Part shown: piece after piece, positions 16,990 through 26,422 of the stretch
How positions within the stretch are numbered: the first letter of the stretch is position 1
Layout: the number at the start of each line of letters is the position of its first letter
Source of the DNA: JBBRYW01 sp038253945
GTDB lineage: Bacteria; Actinomycetota; Thermoleophilia; Gaiellales; Gaiellaceae
NCBI GenBank assembly: GCA_038253945.1
Contig: JBBSGR010000002.1
Coordinates: forward strand, 62,001-126,000
Length of the DNA: 64,000 nucleotides
Direction of reading: 5' to 3'
The notes under the pieces: generated by a model
The model's input: the letters and a program-made list of their open reading frames with translations, nothing else
The model's database searches: none
What the model was told of the DNA's origin: nothing
Position numbers and translations under genes: made by a program

Positions 16990-17306
16990 TCCCCTTGTCC
17001 CGGACTCGTTCTGGTACTCGGACGGCTCCGGTCACACGTGCATCTACAAGCCGAGCAGTGTCTTGGCCTGTTTCACCGTCACGGCTGGAGGCGCCGGAGC
17101 TGCGGGTGCGCCGCGAGTGAATCCGGCGGCGATCGCGGCGGCCTTGTCGCGCGGCTCGAGCTGTTTCCGGGGCGGATCCAGGCCAGCCCGGCTGCCACGA
17201 CGAGCACGTCTACATCGCCTACGAGTACGTGCCGGAGAAACGTGCAATCGAGAGCGCGGCCTTCCGCAACGTCGCTCGAGCGTGCTACCGACTCACGAAC
17301 CTCTGA
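16990..17306 (+). pseudogene. decayed small protein gene
   Basis: One frame reads FWYSDGSGHTCIYKPSSVLA-CFTVTAGG and a second, after a shift near 17200, reads EHVYIAYEYVPEKRAIE and ends CYRLTNL with a stop near 17306. Both look coding, with balanced composition and plausible secondary structure, but they do not join without a frameshift. I do not recognise the family. No gene is recognised between 16706 and 16989. Confidence 0.35.
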
Positions 17307-17464
17307 GCTGACTGGGGCATGGACTCGCCGAAGTCGACCAAGATCGCCGTCGCCCTTTGCGACGGGGCTGAGGAGCTCGACTTCGCCGAAGATCAGCGAG
17401 CGGCACTTGTTTGCCACGTCAGCAGCTTGACGCCCGCCGCACTCTCACAGGATCCTTCGTCGAA

Positions 17465-18348
17465 TCATTCGTCGTGGCCCTCGCGCTCCGACAGCACGAG
17501 CTCGAGCCAGCGCTCGGCCTCGTTGTAGAGGGTCGGGTTGTTCTCCGGCGTGTAGTAGGCGAGCGCCGCGACCGCCTGTGACAGGACCCATCCACGGGCG
17601 CGCTCCCACGTCGCGTCGTCCGTCGGCAGCGCCTCGCGGAAGGCGTCGCGCGCGGCGACCGAGTGGAGCTTCCAAGCGACCATGACGTCGCAGGCGGGGT
17701 CGCCGACGCCCATCGAACCCCAGTCGATCACGCCGCTGATGCGGCCGTCGCGGACGAGCCAGTTGCGGACATCGAGGTCGCCGTGGTGCCAGACGGGTGG
17801 TCCCTCCCACGGCGGCACCTGCAGCGCGCGTTCCCACTCGTCCGTCACGCGCTGATCGCCGTCGAACTGCGCCAGCCAGTGGCGGATCCCGGGATCGCGC
17901 TCCGCCAACGGGATGCCGCGGCCCGGCGGCGCACACGCCGGATCGACCTTCTGCAGCGCTGCGACGAACGCTGCCAGGTCGCGCGCGGCCTGGATCGCAT
18001 CGACCTCAGCAACCGGCACCGTCTTGCCCTCGACCCATGTGTGGACGTCCCAAAACCATCGGTACTCGCCACTCGGGCTGCCCTGAGCGACCGGCACTGG
18101 AACCTCCAGGGGGAGCAGCGGCGCCAGCCTCGGCAACCACTCAATCTCCTTCCCACCTGGCTCGGTCGGCCCTTCACGGCGCGCAAGGCGCACCGAGGAT
18201 CATCGGCGAGACGGAAGATCGCATGTACCGTCCCATCGGGTTCGACCCGGCTGAGCGGCAGGTCGGCCCAGTCAGGAAACTGCTCGGCGAGCAATCGGCG
18301 CACGAGCCCCTCGTCGATCTCGAGCTCGTCGAGATGCATCTTCCCCAT
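17465..18348 (-). pseudogene. aminoglycoside phosphotransferase-like gene with one frameshift
   Basis: The N-terminal frame (from ATG 18348) reads LDELEIDEGLVRRLLAEQF and GTVHAIFRLADD. The rest (to 17465) reads VRLARREGPTEPGGKEIEW, then the Brenner motif WHHGDLDVRNWLV and the metal site VIDWGSMGVGDPACD. Together they make a full APH-family kinase of about 290 residues, the type that phosphorylates aminoglycosides or similar compounds. A small indel near 18195 breaks the frame between the nucleotide-binding strands. The ATG overlaps the stop of the upstream TetM-like gene, so the two were coupled. Whether this is decay or a sequence error is open. Confidence 0.7.
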
Positions 18349-20382
18349 CAGCCCGATTCCTCCGCCGCTCGAGCACCAAGGGATGGGCGGCCGGCGAGGT
18401 GGGCCAGGTATTCGTCGAGGTTGAGCGGGTTCGGAGTCATCCGCGGCCGAATTGGTGGATCGCCCGTCACCGGCTCGTAGCCCGCAAAGCTCGACTCGAG
18501 CACCCCTTCGCCGTGCGTCAGCGCAGCCAGCTGGCGCTGCAGGTCACGAAGCCGTGCTGCTGGCAACACGATCTCCGCAACGGCAAGCTTTCCCTTCGCG
18601 GCCGGCGCGTCGACTGCCGCGCCGAGTCGCGCGAGCGCAGCCAGGACAGCACCTATGGTCTCGACGGGAAACTCGAGGACGGCACGCAGCGTCGGCTCGC
18701 AGACAACCGTGGCGGCGTCCTGGAGCGCCTTCATCAGGACGATCGGCGTCAGCTTCCGGAAGTCGGCCGCGGTGCTCGTCGGCCCTCGCCGCGACGGTGG
18801 CCCGTCGGCGACGGTGTACTCGCATCTGACCATCACCACGACGCAGTCCGTGACTTGCCAGCCGAATAAGCCCTCGCGCAGCGTTTGGTGCACGTAGTCG
18901 TCCATGTGCGCAACAAAGCTGTCGAGCGTCTTGTAGACGTAGAGCGGGACTGCGCGCGTGTCGACGTCGAGTCGAAAGGCGACGCCGGAACCGTGAGCCG
19001 CCGGGTGGATGCGCATCCCGATCGTCGCGAAGAACGGGTTCGTCTCGGTGTGCACCGTCTCGAGCGCCTCACCGCTGCCCAGCGGGCGCTCGACGTAGAT
19101 CGGGGTCGGCTCGCGAAAGGCGACTCTAAGGCCGTAGTCGTCGGCCAGCGTCGCCTGGACGACCTCACCCTGCACCTCGCCATAGAGCGACACGGACATC
19201 TCCTGGCGCGCGTCGGCTTGGCGGACTTTGATCAACGGATCCTGCTCGGCGAGCTGGGCGAGCGCGACACGGAGCCGCTGCCCATCATCGGGATCGACCG
19301 GCACGACGACCGACCCAAGCGTCGGCGGCGGGAACTCGTGCGCAAGCGGACGGGCGTCCACGGCGCCGATGCTGTCGCCGATCTGGACCTCGGCCAGGCC
19401 CCAGAGCTTCGCGATCCCACCCGCGGAGACGGACGGGCGCTGGACGTCGGTGCCGTCGTCGAAGACCCTGATCGCCGTCACCTTGGACTCGCCGCCGCTG
19501 CCGAACTGGACGCGGTCGCGCGCGCGGATGGTGCCGGAGAACATCCGGACGTAGGCGATGCGGTCGCCGACGGGACCGCGCTCGATCTTGAACACGAGCC
19601 CGGAGACGGGGCCGTCGCCGTCGCCAACGCGAGCCGGGAGCAGCGCGGCGATGCCGCCGGTAAGCGCCTCGACGCCCGCGCCGGTGAGCGCCGAGCCGCA
19701 GAACACCGGATGCACGCGCGCGCACACCGTTTGCGCCGCCAATGCGTCGCGCAGCCGCCGCGACGAAACTGCCTCGTCGTCGAGGTAGGCCCGCAGGAGC
19801 GCGTCGTCATGCTCGGCGAGCGCGTCGAGCAAGCGCGCCCGGAAGGCGGAGTCCCTGTCGGCGTACGGACTGACTGTGGCGCAACGGCTGCCCTCGCCGG
19901 CCGCGGAAGCCAGCGCCACCACTGCAGGAGTCAGTTTGTCGCGGATCTCGTTGAGCACGCGCGTGCAGTCGGCGCCGTGACGGTCGATCTTGTTGACGAA
20001 CATGAGCGTCGGGATACGCAGCCGCTGAAGGGCGCGCATCAGGATGCGCGTCTGCGGCTGCACACCTTCGACGGCGGAGATCACTAGAACCGCCCCGTCG
20101 AGCACCGCCAACGCGCGCTCGACCTCGGCGATGAAGTCGGGATGGCCAGGCGTGTCGATCAGGTTGACGTTGACGCCGTCGATCTGCGAACGAGACGACG
20201 GCCGACTTGATCGTGATGCCGCGCCGCCGCTCCAGCGCGAGCGAATCGGTCTGCGTCGTCCCTTTGTCGACGCTGCCGATCTCGTCGATGACACCGGCCA
20301 CAAAGAGCAGCCGCTCGGTGAGAGTTGTCTTACCGGCGTCTACGTGCGCCAGGATCCCGAGGTTCAGCGTTCTGCGAAGCAA
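18348..20382 (-). pseudogene. TetM/OtrA-type ribosomal protection GTPase with a frameshift
   Basis: The first frame (20382 to about 20190) begins LNLGILAHVDAGKTTLTERL (G1) and reaches ERRRGITIKSAVVSF (G2). The second frame (to 18348) continues QIDGVNVNLIDTPGHPDF (G3), MFVNKIDRHGADC (G4) and the domain II-V sequence typical of tetracycline ribosome-protection proteins rather than EF-G. One surplus base (TTC-G-CAG) near 20190 breaks the frame. Restored, the protein has about 670 residues and would release tetracycline from ribosomes. The start is uncertain: TTG at 20382, or an upstream ATG in the wrong frame with a good ribosome site. An APH-like gene follows with overlap. Confidence 0.72.
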
Positions 20383-20510
20383 GCGTCATACCCTCCAAGT
20401 AGGTCACTACGGCCTCCTCGATGGACATGAACGCTGCGCGCATCTCTGCTCCTTGGTCGACTGGCGCTTGCGGAGGGCAAGCATACCGCGCGGCGGCAAC
20501 CCGTCGCGGC

Positions 20511-20672
20511 TCACTTCTCGCATGAGGCGCTCGTGCCGGGACTCGCCCATACATTGGTTGTGAAGCCGCGATAGTCGATCTCTCGCTCGATCGTCATTCC
20601 GAGCTTACGGGCGAGGTTGGCCGACGACTCGTTCTCGACCCGGATGAGCGGCGAGACTCCGGGACACAATCT
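20511..20672 (-). pseudogene. C-terminal fragment of a GNAT acetyltransferase
   Basis: The minus strand reads SPLIRVENESSANLARKLGM followed by TIEREIDYRGF. The VxxENxxSxxLARKLGM pattern is the C-terminal acetyl-CoA-binding helix region of RimJ-like GNAT enzymes. Everything upstream of it is absent, so only about 50 residues survive. Confidence 0.65.
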
Positions 20673-20694
20673 CGGTGCTCAGTACGGCGTATCA

Positions 20695-21085
20695 CTACGC
20701 CAACTCGAGCAGTCTGAGCAGCGAGGCGTTCGAGTCGACCGCGCGCACAGCGGCCCGCGTCTTCTCGTTCTTGAGGTCGAGCTCCTTGAGGTTGCTGCCG
20801 ATCTTGGCGATCAACTTGATGCGGCCGAAATCGTCGCCGTGGTGGGTCGCGTATTCGGCGAGGCCGCGTGCCTTCGGCCAGGCGTCGGCGAGTGCGTGAG
20901 AGTGCGGGTCGATGATGTCGCAGACGACGTCGCCGTCCTGATCACGGAAGACGAGGAAGTCGGAGTAGAGGCCGCGGTCGTCGCCCCCCGCGCCCTTGTA
21001 GGGCACACAGAGTGACCACTCCTTTCGCGGCGGGTTGCGCAGCCAGCCGATCGCACGATGAAACGCGGCGTTTCGTAAGCTCGAT
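20695..21085 (-). pseudogene. C-terminal fragment of a helicase/type III restriction subunit-like protein
   Basis: Reads FHRAIGWLRNPPRKEWSL, then DFLVFRDQDGDVVCDIIDPH, LADAWPKARGLAEYATHHG and a tail ending NASLLRLLELA. This looks like the endonuclease-type C-terminal region of DEAD/DEAH helicases and type III restriction Res proteins as I know them (D...DIIDPH...K). The helicase domains are missing. The upstream end runs into the 8-bp tandem repeat at 21088-21135. No modification methylase is nearby, so it is a relic, not a working restriction system. Confidence 0.55.
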
Positions 21086-21087
21086 GT

Positions 21088-21135
21088 GGCGCATCGGCGC
21101 ATCGGCGCATCGGCGCATCGGCGCATCGGCGCATC
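21088..21135 (+). repeat. six tandem copies of an 8-bp unit
   Basis: The unit GGCGCATC is repeated six times without error, followed by a partial unit. It lies at the broken 5' end of the restriction/helicase fragment on one strand and just before an Excalibur-domain gene on the other. Confidence 0.95.
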
Positions 21136-21149
21136 GGCGGCGACCGCTG

Positions 21150-21387
21150 TGCTCGCGTTCGGAACAGCGGTTAGCACGGCGGGGACCCTGCGCCCGCCCA
21201 GTACCAAAACTGCACCGCCTTCAACAAGAAGTACCCACACGGCGTGGGGAGGACGAAACGCTCGCGACAAGACCTCGGGGAAGCCAGTGACGACGTTTCG
21301 GCGGAGTACCAGGCTCTACCGGATCGCGATGTCCCATAACAGCGACCTCGACCGCGACAAGGATGGGATCGCCTACGAGAAGCAGTG
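21150..21387 (+). pseudogene. Excalibur calcium-binding domain protein with a frameshift
   Basis: One frame gives YQNCTAFNKKYPHGVGR. A second gives ARDKTSGKPVTTFRRST and LDRDKDGIAYEKQ. Together they are the Excalibur module (NCxxLNKxYPHGVGR...ARDKTSG...N-DLDxDxDGIACE), a small extracellular calcium-binding domain. The frames join if one A is removed from the AAA run near 21258. A hydrophobic stretch (TAVLAFGTAVSTAG) before it could be the remains of a signal peptide. Note Tyr in place of the usual final Cys (DGIAYE). Confidence 0.65.
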
Positions 21388-21679
21388 AGTGAACGGCGGC
21401 GACGCTGCGGGTAGCGGCTCAGCTGCTCGTTAACGAGTGGCTATATCGATCGTCGGTCTTCGCGCGGCAGTTTTGGGAGTGGCCGCGCTACCCCCGCCGC
21501 AGGCTCCCGCGCGAAATAATCCCAATTTGCCAGTGTGAAAGCCGCCTGTAGAGCCAAACAGCCGCCCCGAAGCGGCGAAAAACCTCATCGGCTACCTTTG
21601 GTGGCTCCTGCGTTCGTCAGCGGGTGCTTCCGGCTCTCGCCAGGGTTGGACCAAGCTAGTCCAGGGAGGGAAGAAAGAG

Positions 21680-22093
21680 ATGTCGTCATTGCAACATGGA
21701 GGCGAACGGCCGCCGCTCAAGTCGAAGCTCAAGCACGCGATTCCCTTCGTCGCGCTGACCGCGGTGCTCGCCCTCAGCGGCGCGGCGTTGGCAGAGCAGC
21801 GTGCGAGACCGATGGCATCGAGCTGCGTGGCGACTGCGAAGGGGGCACCCTGGCACTACAAGGGCCAGCGGGGGTCGTCGTATTCGGTCGTAGGTGTGAA
21901 CGGAGCCTCCTGCGCGACGGGAGTGAGCTTCATGCCGAAGTGGACCCGTGACCGTGCATCGTTTGCCCTGAAGCCGGTGCCGAGCGGCTGGCATTGCTCG
22001 GCGATCGGCTCCTACAGCGGCTTGGCGAAGCTCGGGCAGTGCACCACGAAAAAGGGCGGCATCCTGGAGTGGCTGCCGAAGCTGAAGAAGTAG
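21680..22093 (+). CDS. small predicted secreted protein
   Basis: 137 residues: a basic N-terminus, a clear hydrophobic signal segment (IPFVALTAVLALSGAALA), then a mature domain of about 95 residues with four cysteines (SSCVATAKG, GASCATG, WHCSAIG, GQCTTKK) that could form two disulfides. The family is not recognised. ATG at 21680 follows the ribosome-binding site GGGAGGGAAGAAAGAG. It is one of the few intact genes in the island. The 290 bases before it (21388-21679) hold a GCCGC-CCCGAA-GCGGC hairpin but no gene. Confidence 0.65.
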   Translation: MSSLQHGGERPPLKSKLKHAIPFVALTAVLALSGAALAEQRARPMASSCVATAKGAPWHYKGQRGSSYSVVGVNGASCATGVSFMPKWTRDRASFALKPVPSGWHCSAIGSYSGLAKLGQCTTKKGGILEWLPKLKK

Positions 22094-22439
22094 CTCGGCG
22101 CTCGAGGCCGAATCCGCGCGGGCCGCGCGCGGGTTGCGGCGAAATAGGAAGCTGCTCCCTTCGCGTCGTCCTCGTCAGCCGCACTTCGGCAGTCAGCAAA
22201 ATCGCCGCCGCCGCAGCTTAGCGACGGAAGAGGAGGAGGGCTCCAGGTCATCGGCACGGCCCAGGCGAGCCGCAAGACGATGGAGCGGCTGACTTCGCGC
22301 GGGGAGGGAAGGCTGAAGCTGGTGATGGGCAGCGCACTGCGAAGGAGACACGGGTGCCCGCAGGGAGCCCGCTACCCCGTGCGTGGGCTATAGCGTGACC
22401 GCGTGAGCCATCTCCGCGCAGCGGACGGCACCGCCCTCT

Positions 22440-22631
22440 GCGAGCACGAAGAGCCGCATCGCGCACGCTGAGCGTCGCGCTGGTCGCCGACCTGATCCAC
22501 AACTTCGGCGACGCACTGACCGCGATCCCGCTCGGGCTTGCCTTCCTCCTACGCAGCGCCCGCGGCGAACGGCTGGCCGGGCTCGCCGTTGTGCTGGCGA
22601 TCTTCATCAGCGCCCTCGTCGCGCTCGGCCA
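22440..22631 (+). pseudogene. fragment of a cation diffusion facilitator transporter
   Basis: Reads LSVALVADLIHNFGDALTAI followed by PLGLAFLLRSARGERLAG. This is the metal-binding second membrane helix of CDF-family metal exporters (ADxxHNxxD). The frame runs directly into the end of the IS256 remnant at 22632, so the gene was cut by that insertion. Bases 22094-22439 before it hold no recognisable gene. Confidence 0.65.
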
Positions 22632-23290
22632 GAGCAATTGTCAAATGTTGGGGATCGAGCGGTGAGGAGCATCAGGCGGCGACCTCCTCATCGTCGTCAT
22701 GGTTGACAACTTTCTTTCCGTCTTTGAACTCGACTCCAGCGAGCACCTCGGCGACGAGCTCGTAGCCAGTAAACGCACGCCAGCGCTCCTGGGCGGCGTC
22801 GAGCAGCTTGTAGGCCATGACGAGCGCCGCCTCCCGGGAACCGGCGCCCTTGGTCACCCGCGTCCTCAGTGTTGACCGTAGCGAAGCTCGATTCGATCGG
22901 GTTGCTGGTACGGGTGTGGCGCCAGTGCTCGGCCGGGAAGTCGTAGAAGGCCAGCAGCGCCTCGGAGTCGCGCTCGAGCTTCTCGTAGGCCTTCGGCTAC
23001 TTGGCCTCGAACTCGGCCCGGAAGGCGACGAGCCCCTGCAGACGCTTGGGCAGCGCATCGAGCACGTTCGCGATCTTGTGCACCCAGCAGGCCTGGCGGC
23101 GGGCCTGCGGGTAGACGTCGCGCAGCGCCGCCCAGATTCCGAGCGCCCCGTCGCCGGTGACGAGCTTGGCTGGCTCGCTGAGGCCGCGCGCCTTCAGCTC
23201 GCTGGGGCACGCTCGCCCACGACTTGGTCGACTCGCGGTAGCCGTCCTCGACGGCGAGCAGCTCCCGGCATGACCATCGCAGCCCGATCA
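22632..23290 (-). mobile_element. IS256 (Mutator) family transposase remnant, copy 2
   Basis: The minus strand carries, in several frames, the C-terminal half of a Mutator-type transposase. Recognisable pieces are LVTGDGALGIWAALRDVYPQ, the ARRQACWVHKIANVLDALPK region, WRHTRTSNPIESSFATV and VTKGAGSREAALVMAYKLLD. The DDE-region tail is present but frameshifted at least twice and the N-terminal half is gone. The outer end (GAGCAATTGTCAAATGTTG) is the same as in copy 1 at 2090. Confidence 0.8.
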
Positions 23291-23414
23291 GGGGTCATCC
23301 CCGAACACTGGCCCAGCCGGGCGCGCGTGGCCCAGCACGCAGGCAGCGATGAGTTCGGGTTCGGCGCGGTGTCTAATCCCTAGAGCGGGCGTGGTCGTGC
23401 CAACCTGGAGGTTT

Positions 23415-23867
23415 ATGAAGATGGCTCTATCGCTGAAGTCCGTCAACGCAATCACGCTGTTTGTCGAGGATCTGCAGCGTTCGAAGGAGTTCTACGAGCG
23501 CCTTTTCGATGTTGACGTGATCGAAGAAGAAGAACAGGGGACGGTCATCCTCAAGTTCGACAACGTGTTCATGCGCCTTCTCGTCCGCGGCGAGGCTGAG
23601 AAAGAGTTTCTCGGGAAGGTGCCCCTGGCCGATGCCGGTTCGGCGGGCGTAGAGCTGGCGATCTTCATTGACGACGCCGACGTCGCCCACGCCGAACTCA
23701 TCGAGCATCGAGTGCCCATCACCTTCGGCCCGGTTGACCGTTCCTGGGGTGTGCGTCACGTGGCCTTCCGTGACCCGGACGGGCATCTCTGGGTGCTCAG
23801 CGCCGATATCCCCACCGCCATCTCGGTGTCTCGGAGTGAGGTGACGCTTGGCGGTGGCGGCTCATGA
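23415..23867 (+). CDS. VOC-superfamily (glyoxalase/dioxygenase-like) protein
   Basis: 150 residues with the paired beta-alpha-beta fold pattern of the vicinal-oxygen-chelate superfamily: NAITLFVEDLQRSKEFYERL at the start, and GVRHVAFRDPDGHLWVLSAD at the end, where the metal-ligand Glu is replaced by Leu/Trp context. A weak or altered metal site is therefore possible. ATG at 23415 has CTGGAGG six bases upstream. Members range from glyoxalases to antibiotic-binding proteins. It is the first intact gene of the repeat-separated cassette-like stretch. A CTTGGGC/GCCCAAG hairpin just after it may be its terminator. Confidence 0.85.
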   Translation: MKMALSLKSVNAITLFVEDLQRSKEFYERLFDVDVIEEEEQGTVILKFDNVFMRLLVRGEAEKEFLGKVPLADAGSAGVELAIFIDDADVAHAELIEHRVPITFGPVDRSWGVRHVAFRDPDGHLWVLSADIPTAISVSRSEVTLGGGGS

Positions 23868-23940
23868 AGGCTTGGGCTAGAGACACGCCCAAGTGAGCGT
23901 CGCGCGTCAGGCGTCATCGCGAAACACTCGCGCAAGCGAC

Positions 23941-24306
23941 CGTTTACGGTCGGCTCACGTGAGGCGGGCGGCCTGCATTTTTGACGAGAGCAGCGCTCGC
24001 CCCGCGCCGGCTACGCCCGAGTTTTTGTCATTCGTGACAATGACAATATCTTCCCCAGGGACGGGGAGCCGCTGAGCCAATAGGCTGCAAGATGGCTGCA
24101 CATGGTCGCTTCTCCCGACGAGGCGAGCCAGTGGCTGACGGGCTCACCAAAGCAAACGAATCGTTCTTCTTCGCGACTCGTTGGGCTGCCCACGGCGCGG
24201 GCGGTCGAGGGCTGATGAAAATGGCCGGCGACCGCCACCCTGGGCTTGGTTTGGCGATTCCGCGGATCGTCACCCCGCAGCGAAGAGGCCCGTGGCGGGC
24301 CCTCTT
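23941..24306. other. stretch without a recognisable gene
   Basis: Several short overlapping frames exist on both strands, but none has a recognisable motif or consistent codon pattern. The segment lies in the first repeat-bounded unit, between the VOC gene and the methyltransferase fragment. Confidence 0.5.
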
Positions 24307-24453
24307 CTAACATGTGCTCGGCTGCTCTACCTGAGATTGCGGACGCGCCGCGGGCCGCTGCCCCTGGCCCACGCCCTGATCTCGCCACTTCACAAAGCGA
24401 TCGCCAATCGCGTCGTAGCCTCGACCGACCAGCTCCGTCCGTGGATCAGTCAT
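24307..24453 (-). pseudogene. 5' fragment of a SAM methyltransferase
   Basis: From ATG at 24453 the minus strand reads MTDPRTELVGRGYDAIGDRF then VKWRDQ. This is the characteristic N-terminus of a family of small SAM-dependent methyltransferases (xxGYDxIADRFxEWR). The SAM-binding loop that should follow is absent and the frame degrades into low-complexity sequence. Confidence 0.55.
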
Positions 24454-24623
24454 CCAACAACCACCTCCGTGTCGAGGGTACTCGAGCCCCAGCCGGTCGA
24501 GCAGAGAAATGCACGTTGGTTCAGGCGTCATTCCGGAGCACTCGGGCAAGTCAGCGCGTGACATGTCGCGGGGTGCGAGACTCGCCGTGATGGGACTTGC
24601 TCTCGATTGAAAGTGGGTTCGCA

Positions 24624-24905
24624 ATGGCTGTCGGCATTCGCATCAAACTTGCGGGAATCACCCAGGAGCAGTTCGACCAAGTACATGACCAGGTCAACCC
24701 CCGACCGGACGCCGCCGAAGGGGCTGCTCAATCACGCTTCGGGGCCGATCGACGGCGGTTGGGGGAATCATCGACTTCTGGGAGTCACGCGCTGACTTCG
24801 ACGCTTCGCTCAACGGATCATCGAAAGGATGGCGGCGGCGGGAATCGAGCCGCAGGGTCCACAGACATCAAGGAGTTCCCCGTGCACGAGATGATCGGCG
24901 CTTAG
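24624..24905 (+). pseudogene. small ferredoxin-fold (monooxygenase-like) protein with several frameshifts
   Basis: Three frames spell one protein: MAVGIRIKLAGITQEQFDQV then HDQVN; LLNHASGPIDGGWG; IIDFWESRADFD; and finally TDIKEFPVHEMIGA before a stop at 24903-24905. It resembles the roughly 95-residue alpha-beta proteins related to antibiotic-biosynthesis monooxygenases. The breaks fall at or near a CCCCC and a GGGGG run plus one further point. Restored length would be about 95 residues. Confidence 0.6.
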
Positions 24906-25051
24906 CGCCCGCACCGACGATCCTGCATCGCGTAAGACATGCGTCGGCGGCAGCCATGGCCCGGCTGCCGCCTCGCGAACGTCAGGGTGCATTCGAGAAC
25001 ACTCGCGCATCCCAGACGCGGGCGGGTTGGGCGTTAGCCCGCCGGCAAGCT

Positions 25052-25403
25052 CTAGCCGGTGATCGGGAGCAGCAGGTCGATGAGGTCACAGCGAACGTCG
25101 GCTGAATCAGCCCGTAGACGGCGGGAGGCTCACCCTCGAGGCGCTCGCGCGCGTATCGTCCGCCAGGGAGCTTTCCTTCTTCGAGCCCAAGCGCCTGCGC
25201 ATCGTCACCGTCCCGCCATTGCACGCACACCCGGTATTCGTGGCTGGCAGGATCGAAGGTCCCGTAGAACTTCCTGCCCCTGAGCGAGCCGACAGCGGTT
25301 TCGACCTCCGACCAACAAGTGCGAGTGATCGCTTCCGCTCGTCAGCAGTCCGCCTGAACATCACGTGCACTTCCTCCCGTTCAACGACCTGCTCGTCGGC
25401 CAT
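25052..25403 (-). pseudogene. GyrI-like effector-binding domain protein with frameshifts
   Basis: Starting at ATG 25403 the first frame reads MADEQVVEREEVHVMFRRTA. A second frame adds KFYGTFDPASHEYRVCVQWR, GLEEGKLPGGRYARERLEGE and AVYGLIQPTFA. A third supplies LIDLLLPITG and a stop at 25052. The GLExGxIPGGRYAR phrase is typical of AraC-effector/GyrI-like ligand-binding domains. At least two indels break it. Confidence 0.55.
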
Positions 25404-25478
25404 TGGTCGATCCTAAAACACATTCATCGCGTCGTCGTGGCTCAGGCGTCATACCCGCGCGCTGGCGCAGGCGATTGC

Positions 25479-25989
25479 TTACCTCTCGGCTTCGGTTCCG
25501 TCTTCCCCGGTAGCCCATGAAGCGGCTACGTCGATGCCGCTGTTGCGTTTGACGACGATGTCGTCCGTGCCCTCGGTGGTGAACAATTGGATCATGTCGC
25601 TGTTCGGGTAGGCGACGACACCTACCGCGGTGACCGAGGAGAACATTGCGACACGAGCGTTTGACTCGCCGTCATTTCGCACGAGGTGTGCTCCGGCGGG
25701 ACCGAGGGAAAGAAGACCAGGTCCCACGGTTCGAGCTGGTCCTCGCCACCAGGATGCCGCAGGGTTGGCGTGCCTGCGATGACCAGGAGCCACTCCTCTT
25801 CAGGATCTTCGTAGTGGTAGGCTCAATTGCCTGGCCGGGCGGTAGCTCATAGACACTGAGCCCAGTACGGGCTGCGCCGAGCTGCGTCCCAACTCGGGTG
25901 CTGTTCCGTCGGAAGCCGTCAGGCAGCTGTGGACGCGGGTCGCACGCGATCGCGGCGAGGTTGGCTCGCCGAACCGACTCAGTACTCAT
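25479..25989 (-). pseudogene. cupin-domain protein with a frameshift
   Basis: The N-terminal frame from ATG 25989 reads MSTESVRRANLAAIACDPRP and TGLSVYELPPGQAIEP. The other frame (to 25479) gives LRHPGGEDQLEPWDLVFFPS-like sequence, AGAHLVRNDGESNARVAMFS and a C-terminal TEGTDDIVVKRNSGIDVAAS. This is a single-domain cupin of about 165 residues, a beta-barrel fold that often binds metal and small ligands. The frame changes near 25790. Confidence 0.6.
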
Positions 25990-26126
25990 TTGGGACTCCT
26001 TTGTAGGGGTTCGCCTAAAGAGACTGCGTGGGCGCCCGAACATCATCGCCGCGGAGCCCCGACCCGGCGCTCAGGGAACACTCCTGAACACTCGCGCAGG
26101 CGACTGGTTTACCCCGCTGCGCGGCG

Positions 26127-26336
26127 CTATCCATACTGGCTCGCATAGACGGCGATGGAAAATGCGAAGACGAGAGTGGTGAGGGCCAATTGCCAGCGAT
26201 AAGGATGAAGGCGTATCAACCAGCTCCGCCACCAATCGACGCCTAGCACCAAGATCACGAGCGGGTTCATGATAGCCGCGAGCATCACGACCGGTACCGC
26301 CGTCACGAGAATGATCGCGAGCCAGACCCAACGCAT
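26127..26336 (-). CDS. small membrane protein with two spans
   Basis: A 69-residue protein with two hydrophobic helices (LAIILVTAVPVVMLAAIMNP with a following LVILVLG, and ALTTLVFAFSIAVYAS) separated by a basic and aromatic loop (WWRSWLIRLHPYRW). The frame is intact and composition is normal for a membrane protein. The family is not recognised. It sits directly after the fifth repeat copy in the cassette-like stretch. Confidence 0.5.
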   Translation of the reverse strand: MRWVWLAIILVTAVPVVMLAAIMNPLVILVLGVDWWRSWLIRLHPYRWQLALTTLVFAFSIAVYASQYG

Positions 26337-26422
26337 CGCCCGATCGTATTCGGCCGTCTAGGTGAAGGGTGCCAATATTCGTGTCGGCGTCCTCGTGAGG
26401 CGGCGGTTGCGAGGATCGTGGG

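Larger units (their letters stand above)
23907..26104. repeat. five dispersed copies of a degenerate ~33-bp repeat
   Basis: Copies lie at 23907-23940, 24521-24553, 24982-25010, 25442-25474 and 26071-26104. On the minus strand the consensus is about YTGCGCGAGTGTTC, two to four variable bases, then ATGACGCCTGA. Spacings are 614, 461, 460 and 629 bases, and each interval holds one small gene or gene fragment. This resembles a cassette array. No integron integrase is seen and the classical attC core words are not obvious. Confidence 0.6.

Noticed and set aside
20330..20554. Leader peptide controlling the TetM-like gene by attenuation
   Set aside because: The frame is long, the N-terminal part is not peptide-like, and no convincing alternative hairpins were seen. 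Genes around it are decayed.
21388..21679. Riboswitch (for example c-di-AMP type) before the small secreted protein
   Set aside because: A GC hairpin is present, but I could not match the conserved core of any riboswitch class.
23907..26104. CRISPR array
   Set aside because: The repeats are 460-630 bases apart, degenerate, and separated by genes rather than by short spacers.
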